Below, in pieces: positions 1 to 9,636 of a stretch of DNA of 64,000 bases. Every line of letters begins with the position of its first letter. The stretch's first letter is position 1. The DNA lies in NCBI GenBank assembly GCA_963754645.1, contig CAVWGP010000012.1, positions 1,031,656-1,095,655 on the forward strand. Direction: 5' to 3'. Source of the stretch: CAVWGP01 sp963754645. Its GTDB lineage: Bacteria > Pseudomonadota > Alphaproteobacteria > Bin65. The notes under the pieces are model-generated. The model was not told the DNA's origin and searched no databases. It was given only the letters and a program-made list of their open reading frames with translations. Both the position numbers and the translations under genes were made by a program.

Positions 1-155
1 GCGAAAACTTCGGTGGTCTCGAAGATCGGCGTCGCCATTTCGCGATAGCCATAGAGCCGCGCCACCTCGCGCGCCGTGTCGACGACGCGGGCGAAGCGCG
101 GGAATTCATCGGGCAGGATATCGTGCGTGCCGCGTATGGGTTGCAACTGGGTCAT
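1..155 (-). CDS. hisS: Histidyl-tRNA synthetase, N-terminal part
   Basis: Only the first 51 codons are in the window; the gene runs off the left edge. It begins MTQLQPIRGTHDILPDE, the conserved class II HisRS opening that precedes motif 1. The enzyme charges tRNA-His with histidine in the cytoplasm. It lies downstream of ispG on the same strand, an order I associate with alphaproteobacteria, with an inverted-repeat element in the gap. The ATG start at 155 is supported by the family's usual N-terminus. Nothing can be said about the catalytic domain. Confidence 0.9.
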   Translation of the reverse strand, partial: MTQLQPIRGTHDILPDEFPRFARVVDTAREVARLYGYREMATPIFETTEVF

Positions 156-177
156 GCGTACGGTCGATCTCTTCAAG

Positions 178-316
178 CGTCATCCCGACCGGAGCGCGCG
201 CGAGCGCGCGAAGCGGAGGGACCTCAGGCGGACTAGCAGGGTTCTTGAATTCCGACGCGGCTCGTCCGCCCGAGCTCCCTCCGCTTCGCGCCTTCGGCGC
301 TCCGGTCGGGATGACG
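178..316. repeat. MITE-like inverted-repeat element with CGTCATCCCGA ends
   Basis: The left arm starts CGTCATCCCGACCGGAGCGC. The right arm is its reverse complement, ending in CGGGATGACG. Both arms also share a GAAGCGGAGGGA block, so about 40 bases pair on each side around a central 50 bases. It fills most of the hisS-ispG gap. A second complete element with the same ends but a different interior lies at 63013-63193, and a half copy at 9415-9471. No coding capacity is seen. Confidence 0.75.
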
Positions 317-379
317 ACGTGGCGACAAGCGCCTCTGGTATCACTCAATCTTTTCGGCGGCAACAAAGCCGGCGGCCGG

Positions 380-1513
380 CTACTCGGCCGCGGCGGCCTG
401 CGCCGGATTCTGCCCGGCCTCGGCCTTCATCGCCGCCGCCTTCTTCTCGACCAGCTCCACGAGGTGGTCGACGAGATTGCCGTCGCGCAGCACGTGGTGC
501 CTTTCGCCGTTGAGGTAGATCTGATGGCCGCTGCCGCCGCCGGTGAGGCCGATATCGGTCTCGCGCGCCTCGCCCGGGCCGTTGACGACGCAGCCGATGA
601 CCGAGAGCGAGATCGGCACGCTGATATGGGCCAGGCGCTTTTCGAGCTCGGCCACGGCGGGAATGACCTTGAACTCCTGCCGCGCGCAAGTCGGGCAGGA
701 TATGATGTTGACGCCGCGGTGGCGCAGGCCGAGCGACTTCAGGATTTCGAAGCCGACCTTGACCTCGTCGACCGGGTCGCTGGTCAGGGAGACGCGAATC
801 GTGTCGCCGATGCCGGCCCAGAGCAGCGAGCCGATGCCGATCGACGACTTGATGCTGCCGGTGGTGAAGCCGCCCGCCTCGGTGACGCCGAGATGGAGCG
901 GATAGTCGCAAGCCTCGGAAAGCTGCTGGTAGGCGGCGACGGCGAGAAACACGTCGGACGCCTTGCAGCTAATCTTGAAGTTGAAGAAATCGTTGTCTTC
1001 TAGGATCTTGATATGGTCCATGGCGGATTCGACCATCGCCTCGGGGCACGGTTCGCCGTAGCGCTCGAGGATGTCGCGTTCGAGCGAGCCGGCATTGACG
1101 CCGATGCGCATCGAGCAATTGTGGTCCTTGGCCGCCTTGATGACTTCACGCACGCGCTCGGCGCTGCCGATATTGCCCGGGTTGATGCGCAGGCATGCGG
1201 CGCCGGCTTTCGCCGATTCGATGGCGCGCTTGTAGTGGAAATGGATGTCGGCGACGATCGGCACTTTCACGGCCTTGACGATCTGCGACAGGGCCGCCGT
1301 CGACTCCTCGTCCGGGCACGATACGCGTACGATATCGGCGCCGGCGGCTTCGAGCTGGCGCACCTGCTCGATCGTCGCCTTGGCGTCGGAGGTGAGGGTA
1401 TTGGTCATGGATTGGACGGTGATCGGCGAATCGCCGCCAACCGGCACCGAACCCACATATATCTTACGGCTCTTGCGCCGGGCGATGTGCCGGTAGGCGC
1501 GAACGCTGCTCAT
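380..1513 (-). CDS. ispG: 4-hydroxy-3-methylbut-2-enyl diphosphate synthase (IspG/GcpE)
   Basis: This enzyme performs the penultimate step of the MEP isoprenoid pathway, reducing MEcPP to HMBPP with a 4Fe-4S cluster. The protein is 377 residues, normal for the short bacterial form. The cluster ligands are visible as Cys273 and Cys276 (SCPTCARQ) and Cys308 with Glu315 (GCVVNGPGEA). The ATG at 1513 is preferred over one at 1561 because GGAG lies 9 bases upstream and family homology begins there. It sits between rodZ and hisS on the same strand. The same pathway is served by dxs and ispA at 45.8-48.7 kb. Confidence 0.95.
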   Translation of the reverse strand: MSSVRAYRHIARRKSRKIYVGSVPVGGDSPITVQSMTNTLTSDAKATIEQVRQLEAAGADIVRVSCPDEESTAALSQIVKAVKVPIVADIHFHYKRAIESAKAGAACLRINPGNIGSAERVREVIKAAKDHNCSMRIGVNAGSLERDILERYGEPCPEAMVESAMDHIKILEDNDFFNFKISCKASDVFLAVAAYQQLSEACDYPLHLGVTEAGGFTTGSIKSSIGIGSLLWAGIGDTIRVSLTSDPVDEVKVGFEILKSLGLRHRGVNIISCPTCARQEFKVIPAVAELEKRLAHISVPISLSVIGCVVNGPGEARETDIGLTGGGSGHQIYLNGERHHVLRDGNLVDHLVELVEKKAAAMKAEAGQNPAQAAAAE

Positions 1514-1656
1514 TGGCGAGGCTCCGGAGAAATAGGCTGCAACGGCCCTGGTCGGCTGCAAAGAGAGCAGCGGCCCAAGCGACGCCGTAACCTAGAGTTC
1601 AGCGCCGGGAGAGGCAAGCGGATGCGGGGAATCCACGCAGAGCCGCGGCTTGCATT

Positions 1657-2601
1657 CTAGGGCAGCTTGGCGAGCCGGGCCGGGTCGAGCGAAACATTGG
1701 TCATCGGGCGGCCCGAGGCGCCGAACGGCTTCAAGGTGCGGCCGCCGACGCTGATTTCGAGGCCCGGCGGATTGCCGATATTGGCGATCAATTTCTTGCC
1801 CTGCGGAACCCGGAATTCCTCGCCTGCCTTGAGTGCTTTTTGCAGGACGATGGCGCCCGACGGCTCGCGGATATCCAGCCACACCATCGCCTTCGCCTTG
1901 AGGACTACCAGATCGGCCGGAACCTCGGCGCCCGGGTTTTTCGAGGTCGTGGCGCCCATATCCGGGGTTGCGGCGCGCGGCGTTTCATTGCCGGCGCGCT
2001 CGCCATTGGCGGCGCCGCCGTTCGCCGCATCGGCCGCGGACTTGTCGCTTTCGTCCTTGGCCGGTGCGTTGTTCTTGTTCGGAGCGCCGGCCGTAACAAT
2101 GGCCTTGTTATCGTCCTTGCGGACCGCCGGCGCCTTGATTGGCGCGGAGGCGACGGTGGGTTCGCCGCTTTCCGTCACGTGCAGGTACCAGCCGCCATAG
2201 ACCAAGGCGCCCAGAACCAGCGACGCGGACACCATGAAACGTCCCGGGAAGCGGCTTTCACGCATCGGCTTCGGCACGTTGAGCGTCGAAACGACAATGG
2301 CCGGGGCGCCGACTTCGTCCTTGAACTTGATGCTGGCGCCGCGCGGATCGATCCCGAGATAGCCGGCATAAGCGCGGACGTAGCCCGTGGCGAAAGACAC
2401 GCTGGGCAGCGAACTATGCTGCCCGCTTTCGATGGCGCGGAGAATTTCTTCCTTGAGCCGCAAATCGCGGCTGACTTGGGTGAGGGTGAGCTTTCGCTGC
2501 TCGCGCGCACGGCGTAGCTGAATACCCACGCTCGGAGCCGTATCGCCGTCTGCTACGGCGATGGGCTCGACGGCAAAAAATCCGCGCGTCGCGTCACTCA
2601 T
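1657..2601 (-). CDS. rodZ: RodZ-like helix-turn-helix membrane protein
   Basis: A 314-residue protein with RodZ architecture. A cytoplasmic Cro/CI-type HTH lies at about 25-90, one transmembrane helix at about 122-140, an Ala/Asn/Lys-rich linker at 145-228, and a periplasmic DUF4115-type domain at about 229-305. RodZ links MreB filaments to the cell-wall elongation machinery. A longer start at 2664 exists, but MSDATRG at 2601 fits the family better; AGGA is just upstream and GGAGGAG further off. The gene is upstream of ispG on the same strand. The assignment rests on domain order, since sequence identity in this family is low. Confidence 0.82.
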   Translation of the reverse strand: MSDATRGFFAVEPIAVADGDTAPSVGIQLRRAREQRKLTLTQVSRDLRLKEEILRAIESGQHSSLPSVSFATGYVRAYAGYLGIDPRGASIKFKDEVGAPAIVVSTLNVPKPMRESRFPGRFMVSASLVLGALVYGGWYLHVTESGEPTVASAPIKAPAVRKDDNKAIVTAGAPNKNNAPAKDESDKSAADAANGGAANGERAGNETPRAATPDMGATTSKNPGAEVPADLVVLKAKAMVWLDIREPSGAIVLQKALKAGEEFRVPQGKKLIANIGNPPGLEISVGGRTLKPFGASGRPMTNVSLDPARLAKLP

Positions 2602-2953
2602 GGTCCTACGACAACTCCTCCGGGGGCGAGGCTGACGGGACGATTTCCGTTGGCCGAAGCCCAAACCGCTGCTTCTTTAGAGCTGCAGCGGCGATTTCCT
2701 TAATACTCGCTCAAACGATTTAACATCGCATTAATTTCCGCTGAAATCTCTAACAGCCGCGCGGCAATGGAGCAAGATTCATGTAGCGTTAATTCGATTT
2801 TCTTTACCATATGCGGCAATTTTATTGGCAGCGTCGCGAACATACCTTGAGATTCGGACGATCATGGTCAACGGAACCCTGCCGATCGCACCAAAATTTA
2901 AAGAATTCTTTTCCGCATACCTGCCACAAGGCCCCGGATTCCGGTAAACGGCG
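2602..2953. other. AT-rich intergenic region upstream of rodZ
   Basis: About 350 bases without a credible gene. It is clearly more AT-rich than its surroundings, with several TTAA and AATT runs, and presumably holds the rodZ-ispG-hisS promoter. A minus-strand ORF of 80 codons crosses it and the ptsP end but has no family resemblance. No single promoter pair stands out. Confidence 0.5.
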
Positions 2954-5302
2954 CTAGATCGCAACTCCATGATCGCGGGCAAAATCGCCAAGTTTGGAGC
3001 GCAGGCTGTGATCGGTGCCACGCAGCGTGTCGTCGAGATAGCCGGCGAGCATGCGCGAATCGAGGCTGCGAATCATCGCCTTGACCGCGCCCAGCGCCGG
3101 CGCCGCCATCGACAGGCTGCTGAAACCCAGCCCGATCAAGGCCATGGCTTCGAGCGGATCGCCCGCCATCTCGCCGCAGAGGGTCACCAGAATACCCTTG
3201 CCGCCACGCGCCTTGCGGCCGGTCGCAATCAATTGCCGCAGCAGCAAGAGGACCGCCGGCGACAACGTGTCGTAGCGGTGGGCGAGGCGCGGATTGCCGC
3301 GGTCCGATGCGAACAAAAATTGAACCAAATCATTGCTGCCGACCGAGACGAAATCGGCGCGCTCGGCGAGCGCGGGAAGCTGCAGCATCAGGGCGGGGAC
3401 TTCGAGCATCGCGCCGACTTGCAGCCGCGCCGGCGGCGCCGTGCCGCGCGCCTTGAGCCGCGCAAGCTCCATATCGAGCAGGCGCCGCGCGGCTTCGAAT
3501 TCGCAGACTTCGGCGATCATCGGGAACATGATCGCCAGATTGCGCCCGGACGCGGCTTGCAGCATGGCGCGGAGTTGCTGGCGCAGCAGCGCCGGATGAT
3601 CCAGCCCGATGCGGATGGCGCGCCAGCCCATCGCCGGATTGTCTTCGCCCAGATCGCCGAGATAGGGCAGCAGCTTGTCGCCGCCGATATCGAGGGTGCG
3701 GAAAACCACGTCCTTGCCCGCCGCCAGATCGAGCACGCGGGAATAGAGCTGGGTCTGATCCTCGACCGAGGGAAAGCCGGACCGAACCATGAAGGGTATC
3801 TCGGTGCGGAACAGGCCGATGCCTTCCGCGCCGGTTTCGGCCAGCATATGGACATCGACCAGCAAACCGGCATTGAGGCGGAGCGCAACCGAGGCGCCGT
3901 CGCGCGTCACGGCGGGAAGATCGCGCATCGCGGCATAGGACGCCTTGCGCGCGATGCGGTCCTCGCGGCTGCTGCGGAACATGCCGAGCACGTCGTCGCC
4001 GGGCCGGATGAAGGCCTGGGCATTGTCGGCATCGACGACGATCTGGTCGCCGGCCTCGATGCGGCCAAGCGCGTCGCGGACCCGGCCGACGACGGGAATA
4101 TCGAGCGCGCGCGCGACGATGGCGACATGCGCCGTGGGCGAACCCTCTTCGAGCACGAGGCCGCGCAGCTTGGCGCGGTCGTAATCGAGCAGTTCGGCGG
4201 GGCCCATGCTGTGGGCGACGACGATCATGTCCTCGGGAAATTCGGTTTGGCGCGCGATCGTGGCGCTCCCCTCCCCGTTGCCGACAAGGTGGATCATCAG
4301 CCGGCGGGCCAGATCGTCGAGATCGTCCATGCGCTCGCGCAGGATCGGGTCGGCGATCGATTGCAGCCGCGCGTTGTTCTCGCCGCGGACCTTTTCGACG
4401 GAGGCCTCGGCGGTCAATCCGCTTTCGATCGCCTCGCGGATGCGCGCGAGCCAGCCGCGGTCCTCGGCGATCATGCGATAGGTCTCGAGCACGTCGCGAT
4501 GCTCGCCGCTATGGGCGATCGAATCGTCGGCCAGCATGCTGTCGAGCGCGCTGTACATGCCGGCCAGGGCGGATTCGAGGCGGTCGAGCTCGACCGCGCT
4601 GTCCTCGGCGATCAGGCGCTTGACGACGACGCGCGGCTCGTGCGGCACGGCCAGGCCGATGGCGAGCCCGCCATTCAGCTTTACGCCCGACAGGCGCAGC
4701 GGCAGGAGCGCGATGCCGTCGGACTCGCGCAGCTCGTCGCGGTTGACCAGATTGACGGCAGACGCCAGCTCCGCCAGCACCATGGCGACGGTCTGCAGCG
4801 TCTCGACCTCGTCGTCCGAGTAGTGCCGGCGCGTGCGGTTCTGCACCGCGACCACGCCCACGACCTTGCCCTCGCGCAGGATCGGCACGCCCATCATCGA
4901 ATGATAGGCCTCTTCGCCGGTTTCCGGCCGGTAGGCGAAGCGCGGATCGGACGGCGCGTCGGACAGCGCCAGCGGCCGGGCGTGGGCGGCGATATCGCCG
5001 ATGATGCCCTCGCCGATGCGCAGCCGCGTGCTGTGGACGGCGGCGCGATTGAGGCCCTCGGTGGCGAACAGTTCCAAGACATCGCCGGCGCGGCGCAGAT
5101 AGACCGAGCAGACCTCGGCCACCATGTTGGTGGCGATGATGCGCACGATGCGGTCGAGGCGCTCGGGTCCGGTCCCGGCGCCGGCCATGACTTCGCGCAG
5201 GCGCTTGAGCAAAAGGCGGGTGTCGCTGGCCGCGCTATGCGCGGTCGGCGCCGGCTTGGCGCCCGGCGGCGCCTTCGCTTTTTTGCTCGGCAGGTCGGAC
5301 AT
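2954..5302 (-). CDS. ptsP: PTS-Ntr enzyme I, phosphoenolpyruvate-protein phosphotransferase (PtsP)
   Basis: PtsP takes phosphate from PEP and passes it to NPr in the nitrogen PTS. A GAF domain is visible at about 30-180. The phosphohistidine domain follows, with active His392 in SPTAHVAIVARAL, and then the PEP-binding TIM barrel, including FRTLDIGGDK and the GSNDLVQ and LCGEMAGD motifs. The 782 residues match the family. MSDLPSKK at 5302 is chosen over 5368 because the upstream 22 residues are arginine-rich and unlike the family. It follows lysC on the same strand after 133 bases, a common alphaproteobacterial pairing. Confidence 0.95.
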   Translation of the reverse strand: MSDLPSKKAKAPPGAKPAPTAHSAASDTRLLLKRLREVMAGAGTGPERLDRIVRIIATNMVAEVCSVYLRRAGDVLELFATEGLNRAAVHSTRLRIGEGIIGDIAAHARPLALSDAPSDPRFAYRPETGEEAYHSMMGVPILREGKVVGVVAVQNRTRRHYSDDEVETLQTVAMVLAELASAVNLVNRDELRESDGIALLPLRLSGVKLNGGLAIGLAVPHEPRVVVKRLIAEDSAVELDRLESALAGMYSALDSMLADDSIAHSGEHRDVLETYRMIAEDRGWLARIREAIESGLTAEASVEKVRGENNARLQSIADPILRERMDDLDDLARRLMIHLVGNGEGSATIARQTEFPEDMIVVAHSMGPAELLDYDRAKLRGLVLEEGSPTAHVAIVARALDIPVVGRVRDALGRIEAGDQIVVDADNAQAFIRPGDDVLGMFRSSREDRIARKASYAAMRDLPAVTRDGASVALRLNAGLLVDVHMLAETGAEGIGLFRTEIPFMVRSGFPSVEDQTQLYSRVLDLAAGKDVVFRTLDIGGDKLLPYLGDLGEDNPAMGWRAIRIGLDHPALLRQQLRAMLQAASGRNLAIMFPMIAEVCEFEAARRLLDMELARLKARGTAPPARLQVGAMLEVPALMLQLPALAERADFVSVGSNDLVQFLFASDRGNPRLAHRYDTLSPAVLLLLRQLIATGRKARGGKGILVTLCGEMAGDPLEAMALIGLGFSSLSMAAPALGAVKAMIRSLDSRMLAGYLDDTLRGTDHSLRSKLGDFARDHGVAI

Positions 5303-5435
5303 TCGCCCCGGCCCCGTGCGCGACCACCGCGCCTCAAACGCTTGCGCCAACGACCCCGCCTCGGTCAACCGGAAAGGCTCCGGCGCCGGTCAATTTATCG
5401 GCACGAATTTGGCCAAACTGGGGACGGCGCGCGAA

Positions 5436-6653
5436 TTAATCCGAATCGAGCCCATAGGCCGAGTGCAGGGCGCGCAGCGCCAGCTCGGTATATTCCTCGG
5501 CGATCAGGACGCTGATCTTGATTTCCGACGTCGAGATGACCTGAATGTTGATGCCGCGCGCCGACAGCGTGCGGAACATTTCCAAGGCGACGCCGGCGTG
5601 GCTGCGCATGCCGACGCCGATGACCGAAACCTTGACCACCTGGGCATCGGCCTTGATCGTCTCGAAGCCGAGCTTGTCCTTGACCTTGTTGAGGCACTCG
5701 ACCGCCCGGTCCATGTCGCCCTTGGGCAGGGTGAAGGTGATATCCGTGAATCCGTCGGCCGAGACGTTTTGCACGATCATGTCGACATTGATGTTGGCGT
5801 CGGCCAGCGGCCCGAAAATGCCGGCGGCGATGCCGGGCCGGTCGGCGACCTTGGCCACGGTGATCTTGGCTTCATCGCGGCTGTAAGTGATGCCGCTGAC
5901 CAGGGCTTTTTCCACGATTTCGTCCTCGTCGACTACCATTGTTCCGGGCGTGTCGGTAAAGCTCGACCGCACTTGGATGCGCACGTGATGCTTCATGCCC
6001 ATCTCGACCGAGCGCGTCTGCAGGACCTTGGCGCCCTGCGACGCGCTTTCGAGCATTTCCTCGTAGGTGATCTTGTCGAGCTTGCGGGCTTTCTTGACGA
6101 TGCGCGGATCGGCGGTGTAGACGCCGTCGACATCGGTATAGATATCGCAGCGATCCGCGCGCAGCGCCGCCGCCAGCGCCACCGCCGAAGTATCCGAGCC
6201 GCCGCGCCCGAGCGTCGTCACCTGTCCATCGGCGGTGACACCCTGAAAGCCGGGCACCACGGCGACGATGCCCTGCTTCATGTCGGCCAGCATCCGCTTG
6301 GTCTCGATGCTGACGATGCGCGCCTTGCTGAAGGCGGCGTCGGACAGGATCGGCAATTGCCAAGCGAGCCAGGAGCGCGCCTTCAAGCCGATGTCCTGCA
6401 GCGCGAGCGCGAGCAGCCCGATGGTGATCTGCTCGCCGGTGGAAATGACCGTGTCGTATTCGCGCAGATCGGGGTTGGCCGTGATCTGCTTGGTCCATTT
6501 GATGAGCTGGTCGGTCGTCCCCGACATGGCCGAGACCACGACGGCGATCTCGTTGCCGGCATCGAACTCGCGCTTGACCTTGCGCGCCACATTCTTGATG
6601 CGGTCGGTATCGCCGACCGAGGTTCCGCCGAATTTCTGCACGATGCGCGCCAT
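5436..6653 (-). CDS. lysC: Aspartate kinase
   Basis: It phosphorylates aspartate at the entry to lysine, threonine, methionine and diaminopimelate synthesis. The 405-residue protein starts MARIVQKFGGTSVG with the kinase phosphate-binding loop. The kinase domain runs to about 245, followed by two ACT domains at about 265-400 that usually bind the feedback inhibitor. No frameshift is seen. It is divergent from ubiG, with 82 bases between the starts, and upstream of ptsP. Confidence 0.96.
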   Translation of the reverse strand: MARIVQKFGGTSVGDTDRIKNVARKVKREFDAGNEIAVVVSAMSGTTDQLIKWTKQITANPDLREYDTVISTGEQITIGLLALALQDIGLKARSWLAWQLPILSDAAFSKARIVSIETKRMLADMKQGIVAVVPGFQGVTADGQVTTLGRGGSDTSAVALAAALRADRCDIYTDVDGVYTADPRIVKKARKLDKITYEEMLESASQGAKVLQTRSVEMGMKHHVRIQVRSSFTDTPGTMVVDEDEIVEKALVSGITYSRDEAKITVAKVADRPGIAAGIFGPLADANINVDMIVQNVSADGFTDITFTLPKGDMDRAVECLNKVKDKLGFETIKADAQVVKVSVIGVGMRSHAGVALEMFRTLSARGINIQVISTSEIKISVLIAEEYTELALRALHSAYGLDSD

Positions 6654-6735
6654 GCGCGATCATTCCCCTGCTGCGCGCCGGAGTCATACCGGGTATAGTT
6701 CGCCGTTTCAACCGCGCGGAGTGGAATTTCGCGAG

Positions 6736-7506
6736 ATGCCGCAATCCTTTAACGAGACTCCGCCGCCCGGTCCGGCCGGGTCCGTCGATCCGGCCGAGAT
6801 CGCGCGTTTCGAAAAGCTCGCCGAGACCTGGTGGGACGCGGACGGGCCGATGAAGCCGCTGCACCGTTTCAATCCCGAGCGCATCCGCTTCATCCGCGAC
6901 CGCGCCGCCGCCGCGTTCGGCCGCGACATCAGGGAAGCGCAACCCTTCGCCGGCCTCAGCCTGCTCGATATCGGCTGCGGCGGCGGGCTGATCGCCGAAC
7001 CGATGGCGCGGCTCGGCTTCGCCGTGACCGGCATCGACGCCGCCGGCAAGAACCTGGCCGTGGCCCAGCGCCACGCCGAAGCCGCCGGCCTCGCCATCGA
7101 CTACCGCCACACCACGGCCGAAGCCCTGGCCGAAACCGGCGCGCGCCACGATATCGTCCTGGCGTTGGAGATCGTCGAGCACGTCGCCGACCTCGACGGC
7201 TTTCTCGCCGCCGCCCTGGCGCTCGCCAAGCCCGAAGGCCTGCTGATCGTGGCGACGCTCAACCGCACCGCCAAATCCTTCGCCATGGCCATCGTCGGCG
7301 CCGAATACGTGCTGCGCTGGCTGCCGCGCGGCACCCATGACTGGCGCAAATTCCCGCGCCCCTCGGAACTGGCCGCGAGCCTGCGCCGCGGCGGCGGCCG
7401 CGTCATCGAGCTCGCCGGCATGAGCTACAATCCCATCGCCGGCACCTGGCGCGTGACCCGCGACCTCGCCGTCAACTACGTGGCGGTTGCCAAGCCGGCG
7501 GGCTAA
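6736..7506 (+). CDS. ubiG: Ubiquinone biosynthesis O-methyltransferase UbiG
   Basis: An SAM-dependent methyltransferase catalysing both O-methylations of the ubiquinone head group. The 256 residues show the UbiG opening (FEKLAETWWDADGPMKPLH), the SAM motif I LLDIGCGGGLIAEPMARLG and post-motif EIVEHVADL. The ATG at 6736 is chosen from homology. A GTG at 6721 is in frame and would add five residues. Expression is divergent from lysC. Confidence 0.95.
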   Translation: MPQSFNETPPPGPAGSVDPAEIARFEKLAETWWDADGPMKPLHRFNPERIRFIRDRAAAAFGRDIREAQPFAGLSLLDIGCGGGLIAEPMARLGFAVTGIDAAGKNLAVAQRHAEAAGLAIDYRHTTAEALAETGARHDIVLALEIVEHVADLDGFLAAALALAKPEGLLIVATLNRTAKSFAMAIVGAEYVLRWLPRGTHDWRKFPRPSELAASLRRGGGRVIELAGMSYNPIAGTWRVTRDLAVNYVAVAKPAG

Positions 7507-7544
7507 GCCGCGCATGGCGCGCCGATCCGACGCGCCGGCGGCCG

Positions 7545-7848
7545 GCGCTGATATTCATCGTCGGGCCGAACGGGCGGGAAGACTTCCGACGACAAATGCG
7601 GCGCAAAGCTCGAATCTATCGCGAGCAGCTGGACTGAGCTGCGGCAACTCGACCAGGAAGCGCGCTCCGGCATGCTGGGCCGCGCCGCCGTGCGCGCGGC
7701 GATCGCCGGGCATTTCGCCGCCGGGCGGCCGATCTATTTCGCCAAGAACGGCAAGCTCTACCGCCAAACCGGACCGCGCGCCAAGCCGCGCCTCGTCGCC
7801 GCGCTTGACAAGCCCGCAGCAAAACCGAGATCAAGGCGCTCGGGCTGA
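7545..7848 (+). pseudogene. Remnant of a zeta-toxin-like P-loop kinase and its small partner
   Basis: The opening LIFIVGPNG is followed, after correcting one missing base, by AGKTS, a Walker A loop as in zeta-toxin-like kinases. The frame then runs almost at once into a short domain with HFAAGRPIYFAKNGKLYR. I recognise that style from the small proteins encoded next to such kinases. The kinase body is absent, so a deletion probably fused two gene ends. The stop is at 7846. The family call is tentative; what is solid is a truncated P-loop reading frame between ubiG and tusA. Confidence 0.4.
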
Positions 7849-7880
7849 ATTCCTCGCCCGGCATTTTCTCGGGAGAAGCC

Positions 7881-8108
7881 ATGGCCGATAAGCTGCTCGA
7901 TGCCAAGGGCCTGTCGTGCCCGCTGCCGGTGCTCAAGGCGCGGCGCGCGATGCAGGAGCTCAAGCCGGGCCAGGTGCTCGAAGTGCACGCCACCGATCCC
8001 GGCGCGCTGCACGACTTCCCCAATTTCTGCGAGGCGGGCGGGCACCGCATGATCGGCCAATCGGAAGCGGCGGGCGTCTACACCTTCCAAATCCGCAAAG
8101 CCGGCTGA
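7881..8108 (+). CDS. tusA: TusA/SirA-family sulfur carrier protein
   Basis: A 75-residue protein with the family signature DAKGLSCPLPVLKARRAM, where the Cys carries persulfide sulfur for tRNA thiolation, molybdenum cofactor or related sulfur transfer. GGGAGA lies 7 bases before the ATG. Its stop overlaps the start of the next gene (TGATG), so translation is probably coupled. TusA paralogues are multifunctional, so the pathway served is unknown. Confidence 0.9.
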   Translation: MADKLLDAKGLSCPLPVLKARRAMQELKPGQVLEVHATDPGALHDFPNFCEAGGHRMIGQSEAAGVYTFQIRKAG

Positions 8109-9361
8109 TGGCGCCGCAGGGCCTGCTCGGCGTCGCCGCCATCCTGATCGTCGCCTGGGCGCTGAGCGAGAACCGCGGCGCCGCCTTCACGCCGCAGCAG
8201 CGCCGCCTGCTGATCGCCGGCCTCATCATGCTGTTCGGCCTCACCCTGCTGCTGCTCAAGGTGCCGCCGGTCAAGGACGCGCTGCTCGTGCTCAACATCG
8301 TCGTCGAGGCGCTCGACAAGGCGACCGAGGCGGGCACCAGCTTCGTCTTCGGCCATATCGGCGGCGGCCCCGCGCCCTTCACGCCCAAGCCGGGAGCCGC
8401 CACCGCCGCCCTCGCCTTCCGCTATCTGCCGCTCATCCTCGTCATCAGCGCGCTCTCCGCCGTCTTCTATTATTGGGGCGTGCTGCAATGGGTGGTGCGC
8501 GGCTTCGCCCGGGCGCTGGAACGCGCGCTCGGCGTCGGCGGCGCCTTGGGCGTCGGCTCGGCGGTCAACGTCTTCGTCGGCCCGGTCGAGGCGCCGATCA
8601 TGATCGCGCCCTATCTGGCGCGCATTTCGCGCGGCGAGATGTTCGCGCTGATGACGGTGGGCCTCGGCACCGTGGCCGGCACGGTCATGGTGCTCTACGC
8701 CACGATCCTGGTGCGCTCGGTCGAGGGCGCGCTCGGCCATATTCTCGTCGCCTCGGTCCTCAACGTGCCGGCCGCGCTCGTGATCGCGGCGCTGATGATC
8801 CCCTTCGCCGAGCGGCCGACGAGCGGCGGCTTCGACGAAACGCGCAAGGCGACGAGCACGATCGACGCCATCACCCGCGGCACCGCCGACGGCGTGGCGC
8901 TGCTCATCAACGTCGTCGCCATGCTCCTCGTGCTGGTGGCGCTGGTCGCGCTGGTCAATCTCGTTCTCGCAGCACTGCCCGAGTTCGGCGGCAAGGCGCT
9001 GACCTTGCAGCGCGCGGTGGGCTGGATTTTCGCCCCGCTCGCCTTCGCCATCGGCGTGCCCTGGGGCGAGGCGGCGGCGGCCGGCCAGCTGCTCGGCATC
9101 AAGGTGATCCTCAACGAGCTCATCGCCTATATCGAGCTCGCCGGCGGCGAAGGCGCCACCTTGAGCCAGCGCAGCAAGCTGATCATGGTCTACGCCCTCT
9201 GCGGCTTCGCCAATCTCAGCACCCTCGGCATCACCATCGCCGGCACCGCGACCCTGGTCCCCGAGCGCCGCGACGAAGTCGTCGCCCTGGGGCCGAAGGC
9301 GATCGTCGCCGGCGTGATGACGACGTGTTTGACGGCGGCGGTGGTGGGGGTGTTTGCGTAG
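8108..9361 (+). CDS. Concentrative nucleoside transporter (CNT/NupC family)
   Basis: A 417-residue inner-membrane protein, of usual CNT length, with about ten hydrophobic segments. Family motifs include VGPVEAPIMIAPYLARISR (the EAP substrate-site region), a second gate-like helix (ALMTVGLGTVAGTVMVLYA) and the C-terminal CGFANLSTLGI block. CNT carriers import nucleosides with H+ or Na+. The ATG overlaps the tusA stop by one base. There is no other nucleoside metabolism nearby. Confidence 0.88.
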   Translation: MAPQGLLGVAAILIVAWALSENRGAAFTPQQRRLLIAGLIMLFGLTLLLLKVPPVKDALLVLNIVVEALDKATEAGTSFVFGHIGGGPAPFTPKPGAATAALAFRYLPLILVISALSAVFYYWGVLQWVVRGFARALERALGVGGALGVGSAVNVFVGPVEAPIMIAPYLARISRGEMFALMTVGLGTVAGTVMVLYATILVRSVEGALGHILVASVLNVPAALVIAALMIPFAERPTSGGFDETRKATSTIDAITRGTADGVALLINVVAMLLVLVALVALVNLVLAALPEFGGKALTLQRAVGWIFAPLAFAIGVPWGEAAAAGQLLGIKVILNELIAYIELAGGEGATLSQRSKLIMVYALCGFANLSTLGITIAGTATLVPERRDEVVALGPKAIVAGVMTTCLTAAVVGVFA

Positions 9362-9414
9362 GGGGGCGGGGCGGGTCTTATTGCGTATTCGCCGCGCCTC
9401 CATCTTCCCAATGC

Positions 9415-9471
9415 CGTCATCCCGAGCGAGCCGACCGCCACCGGCGGCGGCGTCGGACGTTGAGGGACCTT
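9415..9471. repeat. Half copy of the CGTCATCCCGA repeat family
   Basis: It begins CGTCATCCCGAGCGAGCC and ends in the GAGGGACCT block seen in the complete copy at 178-316. The opposite terminus is not found before the next gene, so the element is truncated or solo. The rest of 9362-9636 holds no gene. Confidence 0.55.
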
Positions 9472-9636
9472 GCGCCCGCCGCGCGAGGTGCCGCCGCGCC
9501 GTTCGATCCCACTGCACCAATCCACGATCCACTTTCCGACGGCGGCGCTTTCGCGGCAAAGCCGATCCACCTCGACGACGCCGTGTGTTAGTGTTTGCTC
9601 ATTTCCCGCTGTGCCAGTCTTGAAGGAATGGTTGCG

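Noticed and set aside
2779..3021. 80-codon minus-strand ORF upstream of rodZ
   Set aside because: It overlaps the ptsP end, has no ribosome site or family resemblance, and sits in AT-rich promoter-like DNA.
2969..5515. 848-codon plus-strand ORF over ptsP
   Set aside because: It is antisense to a clearly conserved PtsP protein; long shadow frames are expected at this GC content.
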